NCBI GenBank assembly: GCA_047967505.1
Contig: CM106538.1
DNA: 64,000 bases
Strand: one strand, 5' to 3'
Source of the DNA: Dipteris shenzhenensis
Taxonomy: Eukaryota; Polypodiophyta; Polypodiopsida; Gleicheniales
The notes under the pieces are model-generated. The model searched no databases, was not told where the DNA came from, and worked only from the letters and a program-made list of their open reading frames with translations. The translations under genes were made by a program, and so were the position numbers. Positions 12,561-21,700 of this stretch are shown piece by piece. Within the stretch, counting starts at the first letter, position 1; each line of letters starts with the position of its first letter.

Positions 12561-13150
12561 TGTTACGCTCAAGTCGAGGTAACATGACCTCGGAAGGGTC
12601 GGTCGGCATTTTCCTTTAAAGGATCAATGTTTGTATTATATTTGTTTCGGCTTCATGTAAATGATCAAAAAGGAATCAAGGTCAAGGTCCTTGGTGAGGG
12701 TGACATGGCACTAGACTAGGTGGATCTAAGACTAAGGGACCTAAATGCATGAAATGTGCCAAGGAGCAAATGGTTTTAATGATATCCCAAGAGAGGGGTA
12801 AATGATGCATTAAGGAGGGACCCTAGAATGAAGACATGTGGCATACTAGATCCATCTAGGGAATTTTGGGGCTTGGTGGAATTGTGTAAGCAAGAACCTT
12901 CACGTAACGATTCTGATGAAGAGAAAGCTGACGACCACCGAGATCGGCTAGGAGATGATTCTACGTGCTAGCGCCCGTGATACGACGTAAGCTAGGAGTA
13001 AACAAGTTTCGTGTAATAGATTCACGTATGAATTTTTGTATGCAGCCTGTATGCTGAATTGTACTTTGTCCTCAGATTTTCTGAATGAATAAAGACCTTT
13101 GGGGAGGTCCAGCCCGACTCTTGTCCTGGGCCCTAGTGCTGTGTGTGTGT
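12561..13150 (+). repeat. 3' LTR of the chromovirus (3' end uncertain)
   Basis: It starts TGTTACGC directly after the polypurine tract. A polyadenylation-type AATAAA lies at 13088-13093, followed by a short GC-richer stretch and a GT/GC alternating run (about 13140-13170), where I place the end approximately. No second LTR copy is present because the element is truncated on its 5' side, so the exact 3' end and any target duplication cannot be read. Confidence 0.6.
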
Positions 13151-13185
13151 GTGCGCGCATGCGCGCGTGCTGTTTTTCGTCCACA

Positions 13186-13527
13186 TACTTGTGATTTCCT
13201 TGCTCTCATTCGTCAGGGACTTCAAGCGAGATTTCCTACTGTTACTTTTGGCAGCTTCTTCTGGTTATTTGGTCTTCATCCAGCTATGGATGGACAGAAA
13301 TCATAGAGTCTTTGGTGATCCTACTTTTCCATCTTTTGTTTTTTTCAAACGATCTCTGCGGCAATCGTTTTATGATTGCTTTCAGACTCATTTTATTGAC
13401 CATGATGTATATATGGCTTATACTGAGATTTTCGGTTGTGTAGTAGTTACTCCGCTTTTGGAGTACCTATGAATGTAATTATTTCCCAACAATAAAATAT
13501 TCTTCTCACCAAAAAAGAAAAGAAAAA
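13186..13527 (+). mobile_element. LINE 3' end, copy 1
   Basis: The plus-strand frame ends in a plant L1-type tail: LWMDRNHRVFGDPTFPSFVF, then FKRSLRQSFYDC and YTEIFG. A short untranslated stretch and an A-rich tail (aaaaaagaaaagaaaaa, about 13511-13527) follow. The same tail recurs in the next two copies, which identifies it as a mobile-element end. It is strongly 5'-truncated: endonuclease and RT are absent, as is usual for LINE insertions that stop early in reverse transcription. Confidence 0.75.
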
Positions 13528-14047
13528 CTATGTACCGCTTCAACAACAGGTTTCCTTTTAATGAGTTCCTTTGGGAGTGTCTCATCAACACATTGCTCCT
13601 GCACTTTGCCACAGATGTTTTGCTTCTTCAGAGACTATGCCTCACTTGTTTTGGCATTGTCCGTGCTCTCGTGAGTTTTTTTATCTGCTTTGATAGCGCC
13701 TGTGAGCGAGATTCCCATCTGTTCCGTTTGGGAAGTTCTTCTGGCTATTTGGGTTTCATCCATCCAAACTGGAGTTTCATCTTTTCTTCGTTTGGGTTCG
13801 CTACTAGGCACTAAGGACTTTATGGACATATAGGAATTGTAAAGTCTTTGGTGATCCTATTTTCTCTCTGTTTGGCTTTTTTAGGCATTCTCTGCAGCAA
13901 TCTTTCTTTGATTGCTTGCAGACCCGCTGCATAGATCATGAGGTCTTTTTAGCATATACTGAAATTTTCAGTTGATGTAATTGTAGCACCTTATTTTGAG
14001 GTTGCTACTCATATAATATAATCAATCAAAGATTTCACAAAAAAAGT
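13528..14047 (+). mobile_element. LINE 3' end, copy 2, with zf-RVT domain
   Basis: This holds the zinc-binding domain found downstream of plant LINE reverse transcriptases (zf-RVT): CHRC from 13607, then ETMPHLFWHCPCSREFF, giving the Cys-His/His-Cys pattern. The shared tail follows (NCKVFGDPIFSLFGFF, LQQSFFDC, YTEIFS), then a 3' untranslated stretch and a short A run. A frame break lies between the two blocks. The tail matches copy 1 closely in order and wording, so both derive from one family. It is 5'-truncated and non-functional. Confidence 0.8.
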
Positions 14048-14053
14048 GTGTGT

Positions 14054-14150
14054 GTGTTTGGCTTTTTTAGGCGTTCTCTGCAGCAATCTTTCTTTGATTG
14101 CTTGTAGACCCGCTGCATAGATCATGAGGTCTTTTTGCATATACTGAAGC
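14054..14150 (+). mobile_element. LINE 3' fragment, copy 3
   Basis: About 95 bp beginning tgtttggcttttttaggc are almost identical to positions 13868-13960 of copy 2. They begin right after the A run and GT stretch that end copy 2. The block stops at gcatatactgaa and then diverges, so it is a partial duplicate rather than a full insertion. Confidence 0.75.
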
Positions 14151-14572
14151 TAGCTTGCTATTTTGGGAGATTTGGTTGAAACTGATGGTGCTAAGAGATC
14201 GACATTATTTTGCAACTGAGTATATTGCCAAGATAGCTTACTTGACATCTGACTCTGGTCCTCAATTATGGCACTACATATTTGGTGGCGTTGTGTTTGA
14301 TGTTTATATGTGAAGCATTAATCTTGAGTATAGTGGAGAGTAGGACAAAAAGGAATGGTAAGATGATGAAGATGAAGTCAATTTAAGGGTCAACTAGCCC
14401 TCGGGCTACTTTTATTGTTTGCTAATGTGGGGCAAAGGCATAAAAAGCCTTGGATTATTTTGGGGTCATGGAGGCATTTCTTGTTGTACTTCTTTGGCTG
14501 GTCTAGTTTTCGCTGAAAGATTACAAATATTTTAGGTGGGTAGCATGAGCCACCATCTAGAGGGGCAAGATG
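14151..14572. other. Unassigned spacer
   Basis: No gene or known repeat is recognised between the LINE fragments and the TRIM element. Confidence 0.4.
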
Positions 14573-14854
14573 TGTTGCAGCCAATCAAAGGCTGCCAAGT
14601 GTCCACAGGAGATGCCGAGTGCGGGGGGGTCCCAATCCCCCGCCTCCTAGCTACGTCATGCCTCCTCTCCCCCCAAAAAGTCCCAAGAGGGATGAGAGAG
14701 GAGGGTCAAATAAGCTCTCTATATCCAAGGCTGGGGGGGGACCAATGCTTATGGAATTTAATATCCCCAAATCCACATGTCACAGCCGCGAGCCTTCCTT
14801 CAATAAACCATGCTCCACACACCATTTGAGGGGTAAAGGCCACCACCTCCAACA
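14573..14854 (-). repeat. TRIM 3' LTR
   Basis: This copy lies at the low-coordinate end, next to the purine tract. It differs from the other LTR by scattered substitutions and small indels around the G/C runs near 14628 and 14731. Confidence 0.92.
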
Positions 14855-14917
14855 CCCCCCTGTGGCCAAACCCTGAGGCAAACCAAACTTGGTGCCTGAC
14901 CAAACCTGACCACGGCC

Positions 14918-14964
14918 AAACACAAGGTCGGGTCAATCACCAAACACAAGGTCGGGTCAATCAA
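14918..14964. repeat. 23-bp tandem pair inside the TRIM
   Basis: The block ccaaacacaaggtcgggtca occurs twice head to tail in the internal region. Confidence 0.85.
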
Positions 14965-15192
14965 CAAGGACCAGCCACCAAGAAACTCCACGGGTAGCAA
15001 TACATCTGCCAAATGCCACAAGGGAAGCTGCCAAGTGAGAGCATTCAGAAAGGAACAGCCGTCATAATGTCGCACTTTTTGAGCCGCCGCACGGATAGCA
15101 ACAATCCGCCACCACAGAACATCCAACCGCCATGTGTCATCAACGCGGGGGCCGTGCCCAATAAAGTCCCACAGTCCGCAGGTTTGATCCTT

Positions 15193-15204
15193 GCCCTGAT
15201 ACCA
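15193..15204 (-). other. TRIM primer-binding site
   Basis: On the minus strand this reads TGGTATCAGGGC, one base away from the common plant initiator Met-tRNA 3'-end complement. It starts immediately after the 5' LTR. Confidence 0.9.
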
Positions 15205-15488
15205 TGTTGCAGCCAATCAAAGGCTGCCAAGTGTCCACAGGAGACGCCAAGTGCGGGGGGTCCCAATCCCCCGCCTCCTAGCCACGTCATGCCTCCTCTC
15301 CCCCCAAGAGGTCCCGGGAGGGATGAGAGAGGAGGGTCAAATAAGCTCTTTATATCCAAGGCCCCCAAGGGGGCACCAATGCTGATGGGATTTTATATCC
15401 CCAAATCCACGTGTCACAGCCGCGAGCCTTCCTTTAATAAACCATGCTCCACACACCATTTGAGGGGTGAAGGCCACCACGTCCAACA
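15205..15488 (-). repeat. TRIM 5' LTR
   Basis: This copy abuts the primer-binding site. On the minus strand it contains gatataaag at about 15357-15348, a TATA-like box where U3 would sit, and a CACGTGG box near 15410. Confidence 0.92.
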
Positions 15489-16517
15489 AGATTGTACTTA
15501 ATTTAGTCTGGAGCTCTTTGTTCTTCTTTCTCAAGTTTTGCAAGTTGGTAATTCCCAGAGTTTTTTTTTTGGCAACTTCAATCCTTCTTTCAGTTATGCA
15601 GATACGCCCACTGTATGGGGATAAATTAACCATTTGCCAAAGCTATGCACTTTGTACGCTGGCTCAGCCTCCGTAATTTTCCATTTTCACACATTATCAG
15701 CCACAATATGTCACATTCATTAGGGAGGAGGACAGGCTCATGCCCCAACAGAGCCTTCTCCCCTCCATGCACGCCTCTCCTAGCATCACTTTGGTGACTC
15801 ATACCGGCCATTTTGCACTTGCTGGGCTCTTTGGAGGCAAGAGCCTCTCTTGACAAGGCCATGTTCCACAAAATGGCTGGTATGATGGGAATGTAACGAC
15901 TATAGAAGTATCCTGTGAGATGTTCGGAAAGTTGATGCAAAGAGCCAAGGCAGAATTTTGCCCCTTGCTGATCACACTGGTATATCCTTTTTCTTTCACA
16001 CACCACTGTGCCCTCATGAGCCCGTTCAGGCCTTGAAAAGAGCCAATGTCCTAGTGCACAGGCAGTGTAAAGCCACCCACTGCTCTTCTGTCATACCTTG
16101 CAAAAGGGCCCTACTTGAAGGCAGAGGAGAGAGAGTGCTTCAAGCTCATACATTGTGAATTCACTGTATAATCTGGAATATATTAACTATTCCCAAGCCA
16201 CCACATATCTGCTGCACACTAGCCAGCACTCATAAACCTCCATGTTCACCGGATCTCTGAAGGACGATATCAAGGATGCTGGTCCCATACTGCAGTCAAG
16301 CATGCTACCTGAGTGGGTAAGCCTTTATCTTTTCCCCCCTGAATGAAGCATGTGTATTCTGATGAACCTAAAGAGTCGAAGCCAACGAAAATTCCTTGAC
16401 CTTGACTTTGAGCCTGCGGTGTTAGCAAAAACTCACACAGCTTTTCCTCACAAATTTGCAGATTACTTGCCTCTGTAAGGATATGCAAAGAGCAATCCAA
16501 TGAACATGGTGCCATAC
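15489..16517. other. Downstream of aminotransferase exon 3; intron or truncated gene
   Basis: This begins with the donor gtatgg of exon 3 on the minus strand. Minus-strand open frames at 16006-15626 and 16515-16270 show none of the blocks expected next in an ISS1-type aminotransferase (the VTAGANQ, NPGNPSG and SKTYG regions), so I do not call them exons. Nothing else is recognisable. Confidence 0.5.
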
Positions 16518-17460
16518 CTTATCCAGAAGAGCAGCTTTGAGCTCAGGAAGCCCATCATCAGGGCCATAATTGCTGACAGCTGGTAATAAAACAGACTCCT
16601 GAATCTTTGCCAAGGCTTGGGCTGGTGGCTGCCAATACACAATTCCCTGTACAAGAAACCACAATTTCAAACTGATGCAATGCCTTTCACGAAGACGAGA
16701 TAGATCTCACATAAAACATCTTGCCTCCCATCTTAAGTGTTTTGGAACACCAACCCAGTTTGAGAGCACGTACGTTATTTTACAGGAAAAATTTAGATCA
16801 GTTTAGCATGTCGAGGGCTTGAGAAAGGAACATGAGATATCACGATGATTGGCAGTTGCACAACTGGAAAAGACAACTACCTGAGCAAGTGACATGCAGT
16901 CTTTCGTTCCACGGAACAATTCTTGCATCTGCAGTAACAGGTTTGCCAAATTGTGTAACCGACCTTCCAATCGACATTACAAACTTCTTTATACAATATT
17001 AACAGACCGTGGGGCCAATATTTTCACACGTATATTAAACTTATGGCAATCGCTAAAAGATTTTGTGAAGGCCACATGTTCAAAGTGAGTGCCTCGGTCC
17101 TAAATATCTGCTATGATTTGCTCAGTTATATTTTCTGCGTCATACTGCTTGGTGTTTTTGACCTTGACCTATCATAATGACTGAAAACCATTCAGTATCC
17201 AGTTAAGTTGTCTGCTCAGCATGTCGTTTACGTGAATTTTATTTGCATCGTCCCTGCAGTGCACTTTCGAGTGCAACCGCCAAGGGTTTTGGCATCGGTG
17301 AGAGAACGAAATGGAGGAGATCTGCGATATGAATATGAGCGCATGCCAGCTGACTGAGGGAGTGGTCGCCCGTCCACGTGCGATGAGTAGCCCTCTGGAG
17401 GCCGAGCGAAGTTGCGGAGTTGATGCGCGCTTGAAAGAAATGATTCAAACAAAGTTGGAG

Positions 17461-17497
<37 letters not shown>

Positions 17498-17591
17498 AAA
17501 CAAGGGCAGTTAAAGACAGAGAGAGAACCTGGATCATGACGGGAGTTTCGGTGGCCAATACACGCCTGGCCAATCGAGAAGGAAGAGCCAT
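16518..17591 (-). CDS. ISS1/VAS1-type aromatic aminotransferase, exons 1-3 only
   Basis: Three in-phase exons (all phase 0) can be read: 17591-17529, 16928-16881 and 16646-16518, with donors gttctc, gtagtt, gtatgg and acceptors ctgcag, gtacag. They encode 80 residues. Residues 1-21 include LARRVLATETPVMIQ, 22-37 are MQELFRGTKDCMSLAQ, and 38-80 include GIVYWQPP (38-45) and YGPDDGLPEL (64-73). These match the N-terminus of the PLP-dependent class I/II aminotransferase ISS1/VAS1, which in Arabidopsis acts on aromatic amino acids and methionine and limits auxin and ethylene precursors. The start ATG follows a CT-rich leader and opens the conserved N-terminus. The PLP-lysine half is not found. No stop or frameshift occurs in what is present. 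Either a giant intron 3 or a 5' gene fragment would explain this. Confidence 0.82.
17463..17494. repeat. (GA)n microsatellite in intron 1 of the aminotransferase
   Basis: About 16 GA units lie some 35 bp inside intron 1 (CT on the transcribed strand). Together with the adjacent ctctctctgtc this makes a long pyrimidine tract just after the donor site. Confidence 0.95.
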
Positions 17592-18298
17592 AGAGTGTGG
17601 TGGTGGCGAGTGTTGGAACTTGGAAGAAGAGGAAGAAACAAGTTGAAACAGGGGGCTTCGACGGTCACAGGTCGACCCGTCCCCGTCACGCACACGTGCC
17701 GCCCTCTGCCACACGACTGTTTTAAATGTTTGCCCCCCTCCCACTCGACCATCTCTGCCTTTGGCTCTCATCACTATGCTCTTCAAAACGTTGCCTCCTT
17801 TTCATTTGCCCATGCATCATTTCTATCACGGCCATGCGCCCTTGTTCTCTTTAGCTATGGGAGGAGTCCCGACTCCACTTCCTAGCCTGAGCACTATTCG
17901 CCTCGACATTGTTGTGGACATTATCTATTGCACTATGAAGGATTCGTGGTCCAATGGCGCACTTTTCCAGACGTCCACACCTTGCACGGCTTGGGGATAT
18001 CACCCATCCAATTCTATAGTGGACAACAAAAACTTTTTGAATGGCCTATTAAAGACCTCCATGTGGAAGTACACCCCTATTCTAGAGCCATGGGTGACTG
18101 TTTGTGAATCATCCCTACCTTGAAATTACAGCAAGTAAACCTCTTATGTTAAAATAATGGCAGCTTCATAACTTCTCCAATACATCTCTTTTTTCAGTTT
18201 ATCCTCCATGTTTTTAATTTTCTTAATCTTCAAGAGGAGCCTTTAAGAGAGTTCACATGCTTTGCTTTTTCATTCCTATTGAAAGCAAAATAGCCTTA
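17592..18298 (-). promoter_or_regulatory. Leader and presumed promoter of the aminotransferase gene
   Basis: This lies upstream of the ATG on the minus strand. The first 60 bp are pyrimidine-rich and suit a plant 5' leader. A palindromic G-box core CACGTG lies at 17693-17698, about 100 bp before the ATG, in a GC-rich patch. I see no clear TATA box. Open frames here on both strands lack family motifs. Confidence 0.45.
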
Positions 18299-18466
18299 GT
18301 GAAAGTCACGGTAGCCCAGCTGTAGGGTTGTCTGCGTACTAGGGCTATGATCCACGTTCAAGCCCTCCTACTTGTAGGGTAGAGCCAAGGCGGGTGCCCC
18401 TAGATAGGCTCAAAACAGGTGTGTGAGTGGGGGTGCTTATTATTTTGTTTTTTCTTTAAAGCACAG
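18299..18466 (+). mobile_element. tRNA-derived SINE
   Basis: A pol III A-box-like block (tagcccagctgtagg, from 18312) and a B-box-like block (gttcaagccc, from 18356) are spaced about 44 bp apart, as in tRNA genes. A tRNA-unrelated body ending in a T-rich tail follows. The whole is flanked by an 8-bp direct repeat TAGCCTTA (18291-18298 and 18467-18474), consistent with a target-site duplication. SINEs encode no protein and depend on LINE enzymes. LINE tails are present about 4 kb away, but no common 3' end is obvious. Confidence 0.72.
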
Positions 18467-18518
18467 TAGCCTTAACATTTGAGCATAACCCCGTGTTGGA
18501 ATGTGGTTTGTGCATTCT

Positions 18519-18720
18519 TCAACACGAATGGTATCGCTTTGCTTCAACATCAATCTTTGTGGTAGCCACTTCTTTAAACCACTTCATGAAGTAATCAGTT
18601 ACTAGTAAAATGTATTTCAAAAAATGTTTTGAGTTGGTTAGTGTCTCAAGGGAGGGAAAAGCTAGCATGCTAGCATGGTAGGACAATTGAAACCTTCGAC
18701 AATCACTCACACACAATAGT
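18519..18720 (-). pseudogene. Ty3/gypsy integrase core scrap
   Basis: The minus-strand frame contains KYILLVTDYFMKWFKEVATT, the beta-strand after the first catalytic Asp in gypsy integrases (usual form KYIL-VTDYFTKW). Downstream core motifs are absent. It is an isolated relic next to the SINE. Confidence 0.7.
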
Positions 18721-21700
18721 TGGTGAGAGGCAAAGTTCGAGCTAGGATGTCTATTGTCCTATAACAAAAGCCTAAGGGAAAGCGTCTGAACTCATGCTCT
18801 ATCCATGGCATTGTGCAAGATGCTCCTACAAGCTTATTTATTTATGTGATAATGGAGCACATTGTGTTCATGATAGGCGGTTCAGTTGTGGAATCAGATT
18901 AGGGCAACAATGTGAAAGCTATGGAACTCCATCAAGAAAAGAGTGTGAACGGTGTTTATGTTGCACCTTGTCTGTTTGCATGTAAATTCTCCAATGTAGG
19001 CTTCCCCCTACATGATATGCATTCGATGTCAATACCAATCCTCAATCATGTCAAACTTGAAGATAAGCTTCTAATAAATAAGGAAGGCATATCATGCAAC
19101 CACATAAATACAAAAAAACTAATCAAAATAGATGAACCATACTTATGGCCAGGAGCAAGTAAACTTCATTCTAGCATATGCACAGCTTGGCAAATTCACC
19201 ATTAAATTATTTTTCATATGAATGACATGTTTTTGTAAAGGGCCAGTACATGTAAAGGTACTCCATTCTCATTAGTAGCATGACCCCAAGCTTATTAATA
19301 AATACAAGCTAAGCGAATTATTGCCAAATGGAGCATGAATCGAGAAGGAAGTGTGTTCTAGTAGCAACTAAATGGCAATAGATCCTATATGCTATTCTCA
19401 TCATTAATCATGAGTATAGCATGCTTGAGAGAGAGAAAGAGAGAGTACATCCTCATCACTAATCATGAGTATATCCAAGTCGAGAAAGTGGAATCCTTAA
19501 GAGAGAAAGAGAGCAATGGGTTGTCAAGAGGGGGCAACATTTTCATACTAGTTATATTTTGCGCATGAGATACAATGAGCATTTCCACAAATCAGTATTA
19601 TAGAAAAACATCAATGTATTGATAGACATGACTAGAGAGACATACGTACTATGATCGGTTTTAAGCATCTATGGAAATATACAAAAAAGAATAAATGCAA
19701 TAGTCCAACCTCTCCGAGCATCCACACAAGTACTGTCAAACAAAGAAGACACAAATAATCCAACCTCTTAAAGCACCAACATAAGGACTACAGTGAAAGG
19801 AATGATAAGAAATGCAAATTTTCACTAAATGTATGCATAGGCATTATGACACACTATGTTTTTAAAGCCTATCATTGGATAATTAAGATTGATTGAAACC
19901 ATCATACACTTTGGTGTCTAAATTTTTGCTACTATCAAGATGAAGATAAAAATTATGCTACCACTTAATGATGAAACTTTTGTCTATGTATAACTACAAA
20001 CACAACTAAGTCAATAGACTTAATTTTTAATAACATGGTAATCACATCAAACCAATTAACCCGTGCAACAATGATAAATGTGAAGAATCATCTATTACTA
20101 GCATTATGCTAGAAAGGACTAGTTTAATCAAATTGGTTAAAGGCCAACAAAGAAAAGCTTCATAGGAGTGATGAGTTTGCTCATGCATATCATTCCTCCA
20201 CAACAGCAAAAACAAGAGCAAAGCTCCTAACAAAATTTAAACTACACCACCAACTGTACTATTTTGAAGAGGATAGAAAAGACTTGTGTTTCTTTTTGAA
20301 AATCCTAATTAAAAGTTGTTATAAAAAAACAAAACAACTATAAAACCCGTTAATATTTTGTGCCATCTCTCGCACTAACACCCTTACTATGCAAGTTGAC
20401 ATAACAAGGCGAATTTCGTCAAGCCAAATGTGGAATATAATGGCATATGTGTATGAGAGAGGTAAAAGTATAGCTATATCTATGTATTAGTGGGCCATTG
20501 TATAGTTAAGTACAAGAGAGTACCCATGCTATATAAGATGAATGACCAAGTAGTTTAAGTGCAATTTTTAATTATGAAGATTGAAGGAGTTTCTTTTGTG
20601 ACATTAAGTCTCCTCCTAATATTTATATTAACTTTTCTCATGCCTTCTTCTTATCTCACTCTTTTTTATCATTAAATATATTGCACTTTATGGGAATATG
20701 TTAATGGCAATCTACCTAAAACTACAAGTGAAGCCAAAATTTGAGATCCTATAACTAGCACCAATGGTATATTGATAACAAAGCATAATACCACATGATA
20801 GGTCCTAGAGAAGTTCACATAAATGAATTCTTTGTCAGTTGGATAGATTACATATAAGAACTATAGAGTAACCTTTGATGGAGATCAATGCACGATCAAA
20901 GACAAATCAAAAGTTGGGAAAGCAGTGAAAGAAGGTAGGTTATTGAGGATGACAGCTTCAATATCTAGTCTACATGCAATGATAATAAAATATTAGCCCA
21001 TGCCAATCTCTGAAATATGGCCTTAAAAAAGCTTTATGGATGATTGCATAAGATATTGTTGGGTGTAGTTTCTCAAATAAAAATATAAAGTCTTTAATGA
21101 TAAAAAGAATTTAAAGCCATGGTTAAAAACCAAAAATCTAGAAAAGTCAAGGTCAGGGAACATACTCATGTAATCACGTGCACATTTTGTGTGATTTATG
21201 TTGTGAACATATTTTTATGAAATGATGTACGCAATAATGACAAAACTTCCCCTTCAAAAAACACCAGAAATCAACAATTTACCATTGATACATGACTTTT
21301 CTGACTAGTAAAAGATAAATATACCACCAATAACTAGACTACTACTCCATGTGGTACCTAGTATTACTACCAATAAGGCAATAGTACCATAGGTAAATTT
21401 GGTATGATATTAAACTAGCATCTAATCGCATTACTGGAGATACAGGGGGTTGTACCATCAGTAATAGTTATGTTATTGTTGCTAATAAAGTCTCAATTAT
21501 CGTTGGTAATGACACTATAATCTATGGTACTTTTACCAACTCTCCTATGTAAGGGGATGGTGAGTCCATTTGCAGCCACTTTCTATTCGAGAGGAAACTT
21601 CTCCTCTCTACTATTAAGCCCCATGCTAGGGCATGCTAGATGGGACTACTGTAGGTTGTAGGTACCTAGACTCTCTCAAAAGGAGAGTTGGTTTTTGTTG

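Larger units (their letters stand above)
14573..15488 (-). mobile_element. Complete TRIM (miniature LTR retrotransposon)
   Basis: Two direct repeats, 14573-14854 (282 bp) and 15205-15488 (284 bp), bracket only 350 bp. Both repeats begin TGTTGCAG and end CCAACA on the plus strand. In minus orientation the 5' LTR ends GGCTGCAACA and is followed at once by TGGTATCAGGGC (15204-15193), close to the initiator Met-tRNA primer-binding site TGGTATCAGAGC. The far end has a purine tract CCACAGGGGGG (14865-14855) directly before the 3' LTR. Flanks read agatg on the left and agatt on the right, a 5-bp target duplication with one mismatch. The interior has no credible protein, so the element must have moved with proteins supplied by another element. 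By eye the LTRs agree at roughly nine bases in ten. Confidence 0.93.

Noticed and set aside
14800-15216. 138-codon minus-strand open frame
   Set aside because: It spans the interior and part of both ends of the TRIM, including the primer-binding site. It has no domain wording, and its length is explained by GC-rich composition.
14573-15488. Cassandra-type TRIM carrying a 5S RNA promoter
   Set aside because: I see no 5S-like segment in the LTR on either strand.
15626-16006. 126-codon minus-strand frame as a possible aminotransferase exon
   Set aside because: It lacks the conserved blocks expected after exon 3, and no phase-matched acceptor/donor pair bounds it.
18305-18375. A functional tRNA gene
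   Set aside because: The A and B boxes are present but I cannot fold acceptor and anticodon arms. The flanking 8-bp repeat and extra 3' body fit a SINE better.
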